A DNA stretch of 64,000 nucleotides from Streptomyces sp. HUAS YS2 (GTDB taxonomy: Bacteria; Actinomycetota; Actinomycetes; Streptomycetales; Streptomycetaceae), in the NCBI RefSeq assembly GCF_033343995.1, contig NZ_CP137573.1, forward strand, positions 5,489,001 through 5,553,000, in the 5' to 3' direction. Shown in pieces: positions 1-7,894 of the stretch. The first letter of the stretch is position 1. Every line of letters starts with the position of its first letter. A program made the position numbers and the translations under genes. A model generated the notes under the pieces. It ran no database searches and had not been told where the DNA came from. It worked only from the letters and a program-made list of their open reading frames with translations.

Positions 1-97
1 AGAGGGTGGCGCAGGTCTGCAGGAACTGCAGGGCCACCAACAGGGCGATGGGCTTTCGGTACGGTCCGAGATGGGTTCGGAGAAGTCTTATGAGCAC
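1..97 (-). CDS. ABC transporter ATP-binding/permease protein, N-terminal fragment
   Basis: Only the first 32 codons lie in the window; the gene runs off the left edge. Reading the minus strand from a GTG at 97 gives an open frame that begins LIRLLRTHLGPYRKPIALL and continues into a hydrophobic stretch ending in QFLQTCATL. This matches the first transmembrane helix of the MsbA-like half-size ABC exporters common in Streptomyces, as I remember them. No ATPase motif is visible because the rest is missing. It is transcribed in the same direction as the xylulokinase gene, with about 100 bp and a hairpin between them. The family call is inferred from the short N-terminus only. Confidence 0.7.
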   Translation of the reverse strand, partial: MLIRLLRTHLGPYRKPIALLVALQFLQTCATL

Positions 98-155
98 GGG
101 TTCTACTATCGCCCGTGCCCCCGGGGCGTTACGACTCGGTTTTGCCGGACCTTGA

Positions 156-187
156 GGCCCCGGCGCCCGACTTTCCGGGCCGGGGCC
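156..187 (-). terminator. stem-loop between xylulokinase and ABC transporter genes
   Basis: A GC-rich inverted repeat pairs GGCCCCGGC-CCC with GGGCCGGGGCC around a short loop, with one bulged base. It lies just after the xylulokinase stop on the minus strand. There is no clear U-tract, which is usual for Streptomyces terminators. Confidence 0.45.
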
Positions 188-195
188 GACCGGAC

Positions 196-1641
196 TCAGG
201 CGGAGAACGCGCCCGGGTGGATCTGCTCCCGCGTCGCCGTGTACTGCTGCCGCACCGCCTGACCCACCGCCAGCTCGTCGCCCGGCTCCAGCACCTGGGC
301 GGCCGCCCCCTGCCAGGCCGGCGGGGTCTGCGGCGGAAGGGTGCCCTGAGCGACCCCGAGCGCCCACGCGGCCTGCCGCGCCGCGCCGAGCGCCGCGTAG
401 TCGGCCGGCTGGGGGACGACGACCTGCGCCCCGAAGATCGCCGGGGCCAGCGCCTGGACGGCCGGCAGCTCGGCGGCCTGGCCGAGCAGGAACACCCGCC
501 GCACCTCGACCCCGCGGCCACGCAGAACGTCCATCGCGTCGGCGAGCGAGCACAGCATGCCCTCGAACGCGGCCCGCGCCAGGTGCTCCGGCTTCATCGA
601 CTCGCGCCGCAGCCCGCTCAGCGTGCCCGCGGTGTGCGGCAGCTGCGGGGTCCGCTCGCCCTCCAGATAGGGGAGCAGGACCAGGCCGGAGGAGCCGGGC
701 GTGGACTTCAGGGCCAGCGCGGACAGCTCCGCCAGGTCCTCGGCGCCGAGCATGTCCGCGGTGCCGCGCAGCGCCCGTACCGCGTTGGAGGTGTGCACGA
801 CGGGCAGGTGCATGCCGGCCGCGTCGGCGAACGAGGTGATCATCCCGCGCGGGTCGGCCAGCGCCTCGTGGTGCACGGCCATGACCGAGCCGGACGCGCC
901 GAGCGACACGACCGCGTCCCCGGGCCCGACCCCGAGCCCGAACGCGGCGGCCATCGTCTCGCCGGTGCCGGCGGAGATCAGCAGGCCCTCGGGCGTCGTC
1001 CCGGCCGCGTCGGAGGGGCCGAGCACCTCCGGCAGCGCCGCCTGGTGGCCGAGGGCCAGCTCGACGAGGTCGGGACGGTACGCGCCGGTGGCCGCCGACC
1101 AGTAACCGGTCGCCGAGGCGGCGCCGCGGTCCGTGGTCCGGCGCACCGGCCGGCCGAGGAGCTGCCACACCAGCCAGTCGTGCGGCTGCATCAGCATCGC
1201 GACGCGGGCGGCGGCGTCCGGCTCGCTGCGGGCAAGCCAGCGCAGCTTGGCCACCGGCTGCCCGGACTGGGGCACCGAGCCGACCGCCTCGGCCCAGGCC
1301 TGCCGGCCGCCGAAGGCCTCGACGAGGTCGGCCGCGGCGATCTGTGCCCGCTTGTCGTTGCCGACCATCGCGGGCCGCACCAGCGCGCCCTGCCGGTCCA
1401 GCGGCACCAGGCCGTGCTGCTGCGCGGAGACGCCGATCGCCTGCACGCCTTCGAGCAGCCCGCCGGTCGCAGCCTCGCCGAGCGAGAGCAGCCAGGCCTG
1501 CGGGTCGACGTCGGCAGCCTTGGGCTCGACGGGATGCGGGGCGTAGCCCTGCCGTATGACGGCGCCCGTGTCCGTGTCACAGACGACGATGCGCGTGAAA
1601 CCAGTAGAGCTGTCCAGACCGGCGACTATCCCCATACTCAA
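196..1641 (-). CDS. xylB: xylulokinase (FGGY carbohydrate kinase)
   Basis: This cytosolic sugar kinase would phosphorylate D-xylulose to xylulose 5-phosphate for the pentose phosphate pathway. The 481-residue length fits the FGGY family. The N-terminus carries the ATPase-fold phosphate loop (GLDSSTGFTRIVV, residues 8-20), and SAQQHGLVPLD (about 91-101) is the family substrate-binding region. The C-terminal ATP-binding domain includes VFLLGQAAELPAVQ, a degenerate form of the usual GGGA segment. Starts at 1641 and 1635 are both possible (MSMG). No xylose isomerase or xylose transporter gene is adjacent, so the exact sugar is an inference; another ketose or polyol product kinase is possible. Confidence 0.82.
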   Translation of the reverse strand: MSMGIVAGLDSSTGFTRIVVCDTDTGAVIRQGYAPHPVEPKAADVDPQAWLLSLGEAATGGLLEGVQAIGVSAQQHGLVPLDRQGALVRPAMVGNDKRAQIAAADLVEAFGGRQAWAEAVGSVPQSGQPVAKLRWLARSEPDAAARVAMLMQPHDWLVWQLLGRPVRRTTDRGAASATGYWSAATGAYRPDLVELALGHQAALPEVLGPSDAAGTTPEGLLISAGTGETMAAAFGLGVGPGDAVVSLGASGSVMAVHHEALADPRGMITSFADAAGMHLPVVHTSNAVRALRGTADMLGAEDLAELSALALKSTPGSSGLVLLPYLEGERTPQLPHTAGTLSGLRRESMKPEHLARAAFEGMLCSLADAMDVLRGRGVEVRRVFLLGQAAELPAVQALAPAIFGAQVVVPQPADYAALGAARQAAWALGVAQGTLPPQTPPAWQGAAAQVLEPGDELAVGQAVRQQYTATREQIHPGAFSA

Positions 1642-1722
1642 GATTCTGCCGCACGCGGAGCGGTGCCGTATCCGCGCTCGGAAGCGGCACCGGGTCCGTG
1701 TCAGGTGTTCGACGGGCGTGGG

Positions 1723-2025
1723 TCAGGTGTTGCTGGTGCCCCACTCGTCGTCGAAGTCGTCCCTTCCGCGTCCGCGTGCCTTGCGGACCCGGTCGGTCAG
1801 CGAGCTGGGCAGCTTGTCGCCGACCTTCTCGCTCACCGCGTGGTACGCCCGGCCCGCGTACTCCCGGCCGTTGGTCGCCGCGGACTCGGCGGCGTTGCGC
1901 ACGGCAGGATTCTGGGAGAGGTCGCGCAGCGACTTCTTCATCTCCTCGTAGCGCTCGCGCCCGGCCCGGGTGCCGATGACGTAACCGAGGGCCATTCCCG
2001 CGACGAACGTCAGCTTGTACCGCAT
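1723..2025 (-). CDS. small YtxH-like membrane-anchored protein
   Basis: A 100-residue protein with an N-terminal hydrophobic glycine-rich helix (KLTFVAGMALGYVIGTRAG) followed by a charged, probably helical region (RERYEEMKKSLRDLSQNP) and a disordered acidic tail. This layout is typical of YtxH-domain or related small actinobacterial envelope proteins, whose molecular role is unknown. The ATG at 2025 is chosen because the hydrophobic segment begins right after it; the open frame upstream crosses the tRNA genes and cannot be coding. A 10-bp direct repeat (GTCAGGTGTT at 1700 and 1722) spans the stop codon. Confidence 0.65.
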   Translation of the reverse strand: MRYKLTFVAGMALGYVIGTRAGRERYEEMKKSLRDLSQNPAVRNAAESAATNGREYAGRAYHAVSEKVGDKLPSSLTDRVRKARGRGRDDFDDEWGTSNT

Positions 2026-2172
2026 GGCTGCGATCCTTCCCTGGAGCGTCGGTGCGTCCCTGGGGGATACCGATTGGCGGAGCACCCCCCTGCTTGCGCT
2101 AATGTATGTGTCGCAGCGAGCGAGCGCCGCCCGGGAACACCCCAGGTGGGTACGTTCGGTGCAACGCAGCAA

Positions 2173-2245
2173 TCCCCTGTAGCTCAATTGGCAGAGCAGC
2201 CGGCTGTTAACCGGCAGGTTACTGGTTCGAGTCCAGTCGGGGGAG
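2173..2245 (+). tRNA. tRNA-Asn (GTT), copy 1
   Basis: A 73-nt cloverleaf. Acceptor stem TCCCCTG pairs with CGGGGGA, the discriminator is G, and the anticodon loop CTGTTAA carries GTT. The T arm is ACTGGTTCGAGTCCAGT. The 3' CCA is not encoded. A second tRNA-Asn follows after five bases, so the pair is probably processed from one transcript. Confidence 0.96.
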
Positions 2246-2250
2246 CGCGA

Positions 2251-2323
2251 TCCCCTGTAGCTCAATTGGCAGAGCATTCGGCTGTTAACCGGAGGGTTGC
2301 TGGTTCGAGTCCAGCCGGGGGAG
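2251..2323 (+). tRNA. tRNA-Asn (GTT), copy 2
   Basis: Same acceptor stem, D arm and GTT anticodon as the copy just upstream. It differs in the anticodon stem and variable region (ATTCGG versus AGCCGG) and in the T stem (CAGCC versus CAGTC); the changes keep pairing. It is followed by a strong UUCG-type terminator. Confidence 0.96.
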
Positions 2324-2334
2324 CGGAACGGAAG

Positions 2335-2356
2335 AGGACCCTTCGGGGTCCTTTTT
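2335..2356 (+). terminator. rho-independent terminator of the tRNA-Asn pair
   Basis: AGGACCC, a TTCG tetraloop, then GGGTCCT and TTTT. This is a canonical intrinsic terminator 12 bases after the second tRNA-Asn, with an actual U-tract, which is uncommon in this window. Confidence 0.9.
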
Positions 2357-2490
2357 CGCGTCTCCGGGAACCGCGCGGCACGGCGCGAAGTCCTCATGGT
2401 CGGGCATCGCCGAGCATCCGGAGCAGGAGATCGTATGAGCGGCTATGCTGCGGCAGACGGCGCGCACACATGTACGCGCCACACCGATAA

Positions 2491-2564
2491 GGGGCGGTAG
2501 CTCAGCCGGTTAGAGCAGCGGACTCATAATCCGTCGGCCGTGGGTTCGAGTCCCACCCGCCCCA
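2491..2564 (+). tRNA. tRNA with CAT anticodon (Ile2 or elongator Met)
   Basis: A 74-nt cloverleaf. Acceptor GGGGCGG pairs with CCGCCCC, the discriminator is A, and the anticodon loop CTCATAA has CAT. The T arm is GTGGGTTCGAGTCCCAC. It is not the initiator type, because the first acceptor base pair is G-C. A CAT anticodon may be elongator Met, or Ile2 after lysidine modification by TilS; sequence alone does not let me decide. CCA is not encoded. Confidence 0.93.
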
Positions 2565-2612
2565 CTCCGGGTCGCCCGTGCAGGAACGTTTCCATCTGTG
2601 CCGCGACCACAC

Positions 2613-2659
2613 CATGCCCCCGGCGTGACGTACGACACGTACGACACGCCGGGGGCATG
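2613..2659 (+). terminator. long stem-loop after the CAT tRNA
   Basis: A perfect 15-bp stem (CATGCCCCCGGCGTG with its complement) closes a 17-nt loop that itself contains ACGTAC repeats. It lies about 50 bp after the tRNA and is the likely terminator for it, possibly acting in both directions. Confidence 0.7.
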
Positions 2660-2669
2660 CGCGTTCCGT

Positions 2670-2698
2670 CCCCCGCCCGGCGGATCGCCGGGCGGGGG
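2670..2698 (-). terminator. terminator of the phospholipase C gene
   Basis: A perfect 13-bp stem (CCCCCGCCCGGCG / CGCCGGGCGGGGG) with a 3-nt loop GAT, starting six bases past the phospholipase stop codon on the minus strand. Confidence 0.75.
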
Positions 2699-2704
2699 CG
2701 AGGG

Positions 2705-4765
2705 TCAGTAGGTGAGGATGCCCGGGTCGGAGGAGCTCGAGGCACCGGTCTCTATGTGGCCGGCGAGGCGGCGCACGAAGTCGGCGGTCGTGGTGGCGGT
2801 CACGGTGACGTCGTACCAGTGGTGGCAGGAGGTCAGGTCGAGGGAGAGGGGGACCGTGGCGCCGGGCGCGACGGTGACCGTCGCGGGCGTGCCGGCGTAG
2901 GCGTTGGAGACCGTGAGGCGGGCCTCGGCGGAGCCGGCGTTGGTGAAGGTGAGGTCCAGCTTGCCGGTGGCGGCGTTGTGGCGGGCGATGACCTCGGGGC
3001 CCGCGGCCTTGCCGGGGTTGCGGAAGCGGCGCAGGAAACCGTTGGGGCCGTGGACGGTGAGGTCCGTGACGCCGTTCGACCACTTCGTGTTCCAGACGTC
3101 CGCGATCGACTTCGCCGCCTCGGTCGTGTACGTCCACGGCACGTCGGTGCGGTTCGCCGAGGTGACGTAGAACTGGGCGCCCGCTTCGGGGCCGCCGCTG
3201 AAGGTGAGACGGAAGGTGCCCGCCGCGGTGTCGGCGGCGCCGTCCACGTACGGCGCGTACTTCAGCGGGCGGGTGGGCCTGGAGCCCGGCTCCTGGCGGG
3301 GCATGGTGCCGACGGCCGGGGCGGTGGCCGGGAAGTCGGGGTGGCGGTTGCGGTCCGGCGGGAAGTAGCCGTCGGTCGGCGGCAGCACGGCCGGCGTGGT
3401 CTGCGTGCGGGAGAAGTCGAACGCCGAGGTCAGGTCACCGCAGACGGCGCGGCGCCAGGGCGAGATCTGCGGCTCGTGGACGCCGAAGCGGGCCTCCATG
3501 AAGCGGATGATCGACGTGTGGTCGAAGGTCTCCGAGCAGCTGTAGCCGCCGGTCGACCAGGGCGAGACCACGAGCATCGGGACGCGCGGGCCGAGGCCGT
3601 ACGGGCCGGCCGCGTAGCCGATCTTGCCCTTGAACCAGTCGAGGGAGGTCGCGACGGTGGACTTGCCCCACGAGGCGTCGGCCGGGACGTACGGCGGCAC
3701 CACGTGGTCGAAGAAGCCGTCGTTCTCGTCGTACGTGATGAACAGGGCCGTCTTCGCCCACACGTCCGGGTTCGAGGTCAGCGCGTCCAGCACCTGCGCG
3801 ATGTACCAGGCACCGTAGTTGGACGGCCAGTTGGCGTGCTCCGAGAACGCCTCGGGCGCGGCGATCCAGGAGACCTTCGGCAGCCGGCCGGCCTGCACGT
3901 CGGCGCGCAGGATGTCGAAGTAGCCCTCGCCGGCCTTCGCGTTCGTGCCCGTGCGGGCCTTGTCGTAGAGCGGGTTGCCGGGCTGGGCGTTGCGGTAGTT
4001 GTTGAAGTAGAGGAGCGAGTTGTCGCCGTAGTTGCCGCGGAAGGCGTCGTTGATCCAGCCCCACGAGCCGCCGGCGTTCAGACCGTCGCCGATGTCCTGG
4101 TAGATCTTCCAGGAGACCCCGGCCGCCTCCAGGCGCTCCGGGTAGGTAGTCCAGCCGTAGCCCGCCTCGGCGTTGTTGAGGACGGGGCCGCCGCCCGTGC
4201 CGTCGTTGCCGACGTAACCGGTCCACATGTAGTAGCGGTTGGGGTCGGTCGCGCCGATGAACGAACAGTGGTACGCGTCGCAGACGGTGAAGGCGTCCGC
4301 GAGCGCGTAGTGGAACGGGATGTCCTCACGCGTGAGGTACGCCATCGTGGCCTTGGTCTTGGCCGGGATCCAGTTGTTGTACTTGCCCTTGTTCCACGCG
4401 CTCTGGCCGCCCTGCCAGTCGTGGTTCAGGCCCTGGAGGTACTCCATGCCCAGCTTGTCGCTGGTCGGGCGGAAGGGCAGCGTGGTGTTGCCGAAGTTGT
4501 CCTCCTGGTGGAAGACGGACTTGCCGCTCGGGAGCCTGACGGGGCGCGGGTCGCCGAAGCCGCGTACGCCCTTCATCGCCCCGAAATAGTGGTCGAAGGA
4601 ACGGTTCTCCTGCATCAGGACGACAATGTGCTCGATGTCCTGGATCGTACCCGTGGAACCCTGCGCCGGGATCGCGGCGGCGCGGGCGATGCTGTCGGAG
4701 AGCATGGTCAACGCGGTGGCGCCGCCCGCCAGCTGCAGGAACCGGCGGCGATTGAGGTCGGCCAT
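2705..4765 (-). CDS. plc: Tat-exported phosphocholine-type phospholipase C
   Basis: A secreted enzyme predicted to hydrolyse phosphatidylcholine and related phospholipids, releasing the phosphorylated head group. The 686 residues begin with a twin-arginine signal (LNRRRFLQLAGG). The alkaline-phosphatase-fold catalytic domain opens with IVVLMQENRSFDHYFG; further metal and active-site segments are HQEDNF, WIAAPEAFSEHANWP, TYDENDGFFDHVVPP and FDHTSIIRFMEARFG. The last ~190 residues contain the two beta-rich C-terminal domains typical of this family. ATG at 4765 is preceded by GGAGG and starts directly at the Tat signal. In Streptomyces such enzymes are often phosphate-starvation controlled; I found no convincing PHO box. 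An acid-phosphatase activity is an alternative within the same superfamily. Confidence 0.88.
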   Translation of the reverse strand: MADLNRRRFLQLAGGATALTMLSDSIARAAAIPAQGSTGTIQDIEHIVVLMQENRSFDHYFGAMKGVRGFGDPRPVRLPSGKSVFHQEDNFGNTTLPFRPTSDKLGMEYLQGLNHDWQGGQSAWNKGKYNNWIPAKTKATMAYLTREDIPFHYALADAFTVCDAYHCSFIGATDPNRYYMWTGYVGNDGTGGGPVLNNAEAGYGWTTYPERLEAAGVSWKIYQDIGDGLNAGGSWGWINDAFRGNYGDNSLLYFNNYRNAQPGNPLYDKARTGTNAKAGEGYFDILRADVQAGRLPKVSWIAAPEAFSEHANWPSNYGAWYIAQVLDALTSNPDVWAKTALFITYDENDGFFDHVVPPYVPADASWGKSTVATSLDWFKGKIGYAAGPYGLGPRVPMLVVSPWSTGGYSCSETFDHTSIIRFMEARFGVHEPQISPWRRAVCGDLTSAFDFSRTQTTPAVLPPTDGYFPPDRNRHPDFPATAPAVGTMPRQEPGSRPTRPLKYAPYVDGAADTAAGTFRLTFSGGPEAGAQFYVTSANRTDVPWTYTTEAAKSIADVWNTKWSNGVTDLTVHGPNGFLRRFRNPGKAAGPEVIARHNAATGKLDLTFTNAGSAEARLTVSNAYAGTPATVTVAPGATVPLSLDLTSCHHWYDVTVTATTTADFVRRLAGHIETGASSSSDPGILTY

Positions 4766-4947
4766 TGGGGGTGGTCCTCCGTGGTGGAGTGGACAGGTGG
4801 ACGGGTGCGGGAGCTGCCGGGTGGGTGGCGGGGTCCCGAGGAAAGCGCCCCAAGGAGAGCGCCCTCTGGTCACCGCCCGGCGGCCGTCTCGTGACTTCCC
4901 GTCGTACGCCCGGAGAATCCCCCGTACTCGAACGTAAACAACCACAT

Positions 4948-4989
4948 ACGAACGCCCCTTGGCGAGAGATTCGCACAAGGGGCGTTCGT
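4948..4989 (-). terminator. hairpin downstream of ohr
   Basis: ACGAACGCCCCTTG pairs perfectly with CAAGGGGCGTTCGT, and the inner loop adds a GCGA/TCGC stem. It sits about 50 bp past the ohr stop and about 180 bp upstream of the phospholipase start, isolating the two minus-strand genes. On the plus strand it is followed by TTTT. Confidence 0.7.
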
Positions 4990-5037
4990 TTTCGGGGTGT
5001 TCTGATGTCCGCTCGGCCGCGGCCGCGCGGCCCGCCG

Positions 5038-5454
<417 letters not shown>

Positions 5455-5514
5455 GTCGGTCCTTGTCCTCTTCGTCGGGGTCTTGCGGCGGTGTCGTGCT
5501 TCATTGATAGCGCA

Positions 5515-5540
5515 CGATTCAGTTGTGCACAACTCAATCG
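5515..5540. promoter_or_regulatory. OhrR operator (26-bp near-perfect palindrome)
   Basis: The core AGTTGTGCACAACT (5521-5534) is a perfect 14-bp palindrome. It is flanked by CGATT on the left and AATCG on the right, leaving one mismatched pair in 26 bp. It lies 26 bases before the ohrR start and 61 before ohr, where a repressor would cover both promoters. MarR/OhrR repressors bind such sites and release on cysteine oxidation. Confidence 0.85.
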
Positions 5541-5565
5541 CGCGTATGTGACGTACTCTGGGGTC

Positions 5566-6066
5566 ATGGAGACGACGCTCGGCACGGTGCGGGACGAGGA
5601 CTTCCTCCGTCTCGACCATCAGATCTGCTTCTCGCTGCACGCCGCCACGCGCGCGTTCAACGGGATCTATCGCGGCGCGCTCAAGGAGCTGGGCCTCACC
5701 TACCCCCAGTACCTCGTCATGCTCGTGCTCTGGGAACACGGCGAGCTGCCCGTGAAGGGCATCGGGGAGCGGCTGCGGCTGGACTCCGGCACGCTGTCGC
5801 CGCTGCTCAAGCGGCTGGAGGCGGCCGGCTACGTCGAACGCCGGCGCAGCGTCGAGGACGAGCGCTCCGTCACGGCCCGGCCGACCGGTGCCGGCGTCGC
5901 GCTGCGGGACCGGGCCCTGGACGTGCCGCGCCGGATCGCCGCCGCGACCGGGCTGTCCCTGGAGGAGATCCAGGACCTGCGGACCCGGCTCAACGCGCTC
6001 TCCGCCCGGCTCGACGGCGTCGACCCCGAGGCCCTGGCCGCCGACGGCGACGCGCTCTGCGGCTGA
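5566..6066 (+). CDS. ohrR: OhrR, peroxide-sensing MarR-family repressor
   Basis: A 166-residue MarR-family dimeric repressor. The sensing cysteine is in the first helix (LDHQICFSLHAATRA, Cys21), as in characterised OhrR proteins, where oxidation by organic peroxides releases DNA. The winged helix-turn-helix spans about residues 60-105 (LPVKGIGERLRLDSGTLSPL, then the wing ERRRSVEDERS). No second cysteine lies near the normal 2-Cys position; the only other one is at the extreme C-terminus (DALCG), so a one-cysteine mechanism is plausible. It faces ohr across the operator at 5515-5540, implying joint repression of both genes. Confidence 0.93.
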   Translation: METTLGTVRDEDFLRLDHQICFSLHAATRAFNGIYRGALKELGLTYPQYLVMLVLWEHGELPVKGIGERLRLDSGTLSPLLKRLEAAGYVERRRSVEDERSVTARPTGAGVALRDRALDVPRRIAAATGLSLEEIQDLRTRLNALSARLDGVDPEALAADGDALCG

Positions 6067-6161
6067 TCCGGGGGCCATCCCGACGGGGCGGGGGCCGGTC
6101 CGGGGCGTCCGCCAGATAAAACGTAAGGACTAAAAGCCGGGGTCGCTCCTATACTCGGCCC

Positions 6162-6608
6162 ATGTCCTCGATCACCCTCCGGCGGGCGACCGCCGACGAC
6201 TCGCGTCGTCTCAGTCAGCTCGTCCGGAAATCCGCCGCGTACCGGGGCGACTACGCCGCCATGGTCGACGGCTACGTGGTCGGAGGGACGTACATCGAGC
6301 ACCACGTCGTGCACGTCGCCGTCGACGAGCGCGGGCGCGTCCTCGGTTTCTACGCGCTGCTGGTCGACGAGGCCGAGCTTGACCTCGCCTTCGTCGCCGA
6401 CGACGCGCAGGGCCGGGGGATCGGGCGGCTGCTGATGGCGCACATGACCGAGCAGGCCCGGGCCGCCGGGCTGGACTCCGTACGGGTCGTCGCGCATCCG
6501 CCCGCCGAGGACTTCTACCTCCGCACCGGCGCGCGCCGCACCGGGACGATCGCACCGGCCGACCGGATCCACTGGGCCCGCCCCGAGCTCCGGTACGACG
6601 TCGCGTGA
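6162..6608 (+). CDS. GNAT-family N-acetyltransferase
   Basis: A 148-residue single GNAT domain that would transfer an acetyl group from acetyl-CoA to an unknown amine. Motif A, the acetyl-CoA pyrophosphate loop, is clear (LDLAFVADDAQGRGIGRLLM, about residues 68-87). The C-terminal region RVVAHPPAEDFYLRTGARRTG is the usual GNAT segment with a conserved Tyr-Xaa-Xaa-Gly-type end. It overlaps the next gene by four bases (GTGA), so the two are probably translationally coupled. The substrate cannot be told from sequence. Confidence 0.85.
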   Translation: MSSITLRRATADDSRRLSQLVRKSAAYRGDYAAMVDGYVVGGTYIEHHVVHVAVDERGRVLGFYALLVDEAELDLAFVADDAQGRGIGRLLMAHMTEQARAAGLDSVRVVAHPPAEDFYLRTGARRTGTIAPADRIHWARPELRYDVA

Positions 6609-7885
6609 GCGCCACGCAGGAGGAGGAGCAGGAGCACGAGCGTGAGCGCGAGCAGAGCCGGCGCCGCCTGTTCGCCGACCTCACCCCGCTGAGGACCTCG
6701 CCCCACTACCGTCGCCTCTGGTTCGGCAACACGGTCTCCTGGGTCGGCCAGGGCATGACCTCGCTCGCCGTCTCGCTCCAGGTGTACGACATCACCCACT
6801 CGCCCTTCGCGGTCGGGCTCGTCGGCCTCTTCTCCCTGGTCCCGCTGATCGTCTTCGGTCTGTACGGCGGCGCGATCGCCGACACCGTCGACCGCCGCAA
6901 GCTCGGCCTCGCCAGCGCGACCGGCTCCGCCGTGCTCTCCGCGGCCCTCGCGACCGCCGCGTTCGCCGGCTTCGAACGGGTCTGGTTCCTGTACGGGATC
7001 GTCGCCCTGCAGGCCGTCTGCGCCGCGCTCAACTCCCCGGCGCGGTCGTCGATGATCCCGCGGCTGCTGCCCGCCGAGCAGCTCCGCGCCGCCAACGCGC
7101 TGAACTCGATGACCACGACCTTCGGCATGCTCGTCGGCCCCAGCCTCGGCGGCCTGCTGGTCGGCGTCGGCGGCTTCCAGACCGCGTATTCGATCGACGC
7201 CGTCGCCTTCTTCGCCGCGCTCTACGCGATGTGGCGACTGCCCGCCATGCTGCCCGAGCGCACCGGGGCCAAGCGCGCGTCCGTCCTCGACGGGCTGCGG
7301 TTCCTCGCCACCCGGCCCAACCTGCGGATGACGTTCCTGTCCGACTTCTGCGCGATGATCCTCGCCCACCCGCGCGCGCTTTTCCCGGCCATCGCCGTGC
7401 TCTGGTACGGCGGTGACGCCCGCACCACCGGCCTGCTCGTCGCCGCGCCGGCCGTCGGCGCGCTGCTCGGCAGCGTGCTCTCCGGCTGGCAGGGCCGCAT
7501 CCGCCACCACGGCCAGGCGATCCTGATCGCCGTCGGCTGCTGGGGCACCGCCGTCGCGGTCTTCGGGCTGACCAGGAACCTCTGGCTCGGCCTGCTGCTG
7601 CTCGCCCTCGCCGGCTACTCCGACACCGTCTCCATGATCTTCCGCAACACGATGATGCAGGTCGCCGCCCCGGACGAGATGCGCGGACGGCTCCAGGGCG
7701 TCTTCATCGTGGTCGTGGCCGGGGGCCCCCGCCTCGGCGACTTCCTGGCCGGCTCGGTCGCCGACCTGACCTCACCCGCCGTCGCCATCACCGGCGGCGG
7801 CATCGCCTGCGTCCTCGCCATCGGCCTCCTCGCCCTCTACGCCCCGGGCTTCCGCCGGTACGACGCTGTCAACCCCTCTGCCTGA
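6605..7885 (+). CDS. MFS transporter, EntS/MFS_3-like
   Basis: A 426-residue integral membrane protein with about 12 predicted helices, of the MFS_3 type that includes the enterobactin exporter EntS. Visible features are the conserved N-terminal block LRTSPHYRRLWFGNTVSWVG, the loop 2-3 segment YGGAIADTVDRRKL, and a matching loop after helix 8 (APAVGALLGSVLSGWQGRIR). The N-terminus is long, charged and cytoplasmic (EEEQEHEREREQSRRR). GTG start overlaps the upstream GNAT stop. It is convergent with the carboxyltransferase gene, nine bases away. An efflux role is likely, but the substrate is unknown. Confidence 0.85.
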   Translation: MSATQEEEQEHEREREQSRRRLFADLTPLRTSPHYRRLWFGNTVSWVGQGMTSLAVSLQVYDITHSPFAVGLVGLFSLVPLIVFGLYGGAIADTVDRRKLGLASATGSAVLSAALATAAFAGFERVWFLYGIVALQAVCAALNSPARSSMIPRLLPAEQLRAANALNSMTTTFGMLVGPSLGGLLVGVGGFQTAYSIDAVAFFAALYAMWRLPAMLPERTGAKRASVLDGLRFLATRPNLRMTFLSDFCAMILAHPRALFPAIAVLWYGGDARTTGLLVAAPAVGALLGSVLSGWQGRIRHHGQAILIAVGCWGTAVAVFGLTRNLWLGLLLLALAGYSDTVSMIFRNTMMQVAAPDEMRGRLQGVFIVVVAGGPRLGDFLAGSVADLTSPAVAITGGGIACVLAIGLLALYAPGFRRYDAVNPSA

Positions 7886-7894
7886 CGACCGCGT

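Noticed and set aside
2074..2105. tRNA-Asn promoter (TTGGCG with TAATGT)
   Set aside because: The spacer would be 20 bp; plausible hexamers but spacing is poor, so not listed as a feature.
115..2490. Long plus-strand open frame of about 790 codons
   Set aside because: It runs antisense to the xylulokinase gene and through both tRNA-Asn genes; low-complexity Arg/Gly-rich translation is typical of GC-rich shadow frames.
2173..2564. tRNA-linked integrative element
   Set aside because: No integrase, excisionase or duplicated tRNA 3' end; the flanking genes look like ordinary chromosomal genes.
4765..5000. PHO box upstream of phospholipase C
   Set aside because: GTTTACGTTCGAG near 4930 is only loosely like the 11-nt GTTCACC direct repeats; not enough to report as a site.
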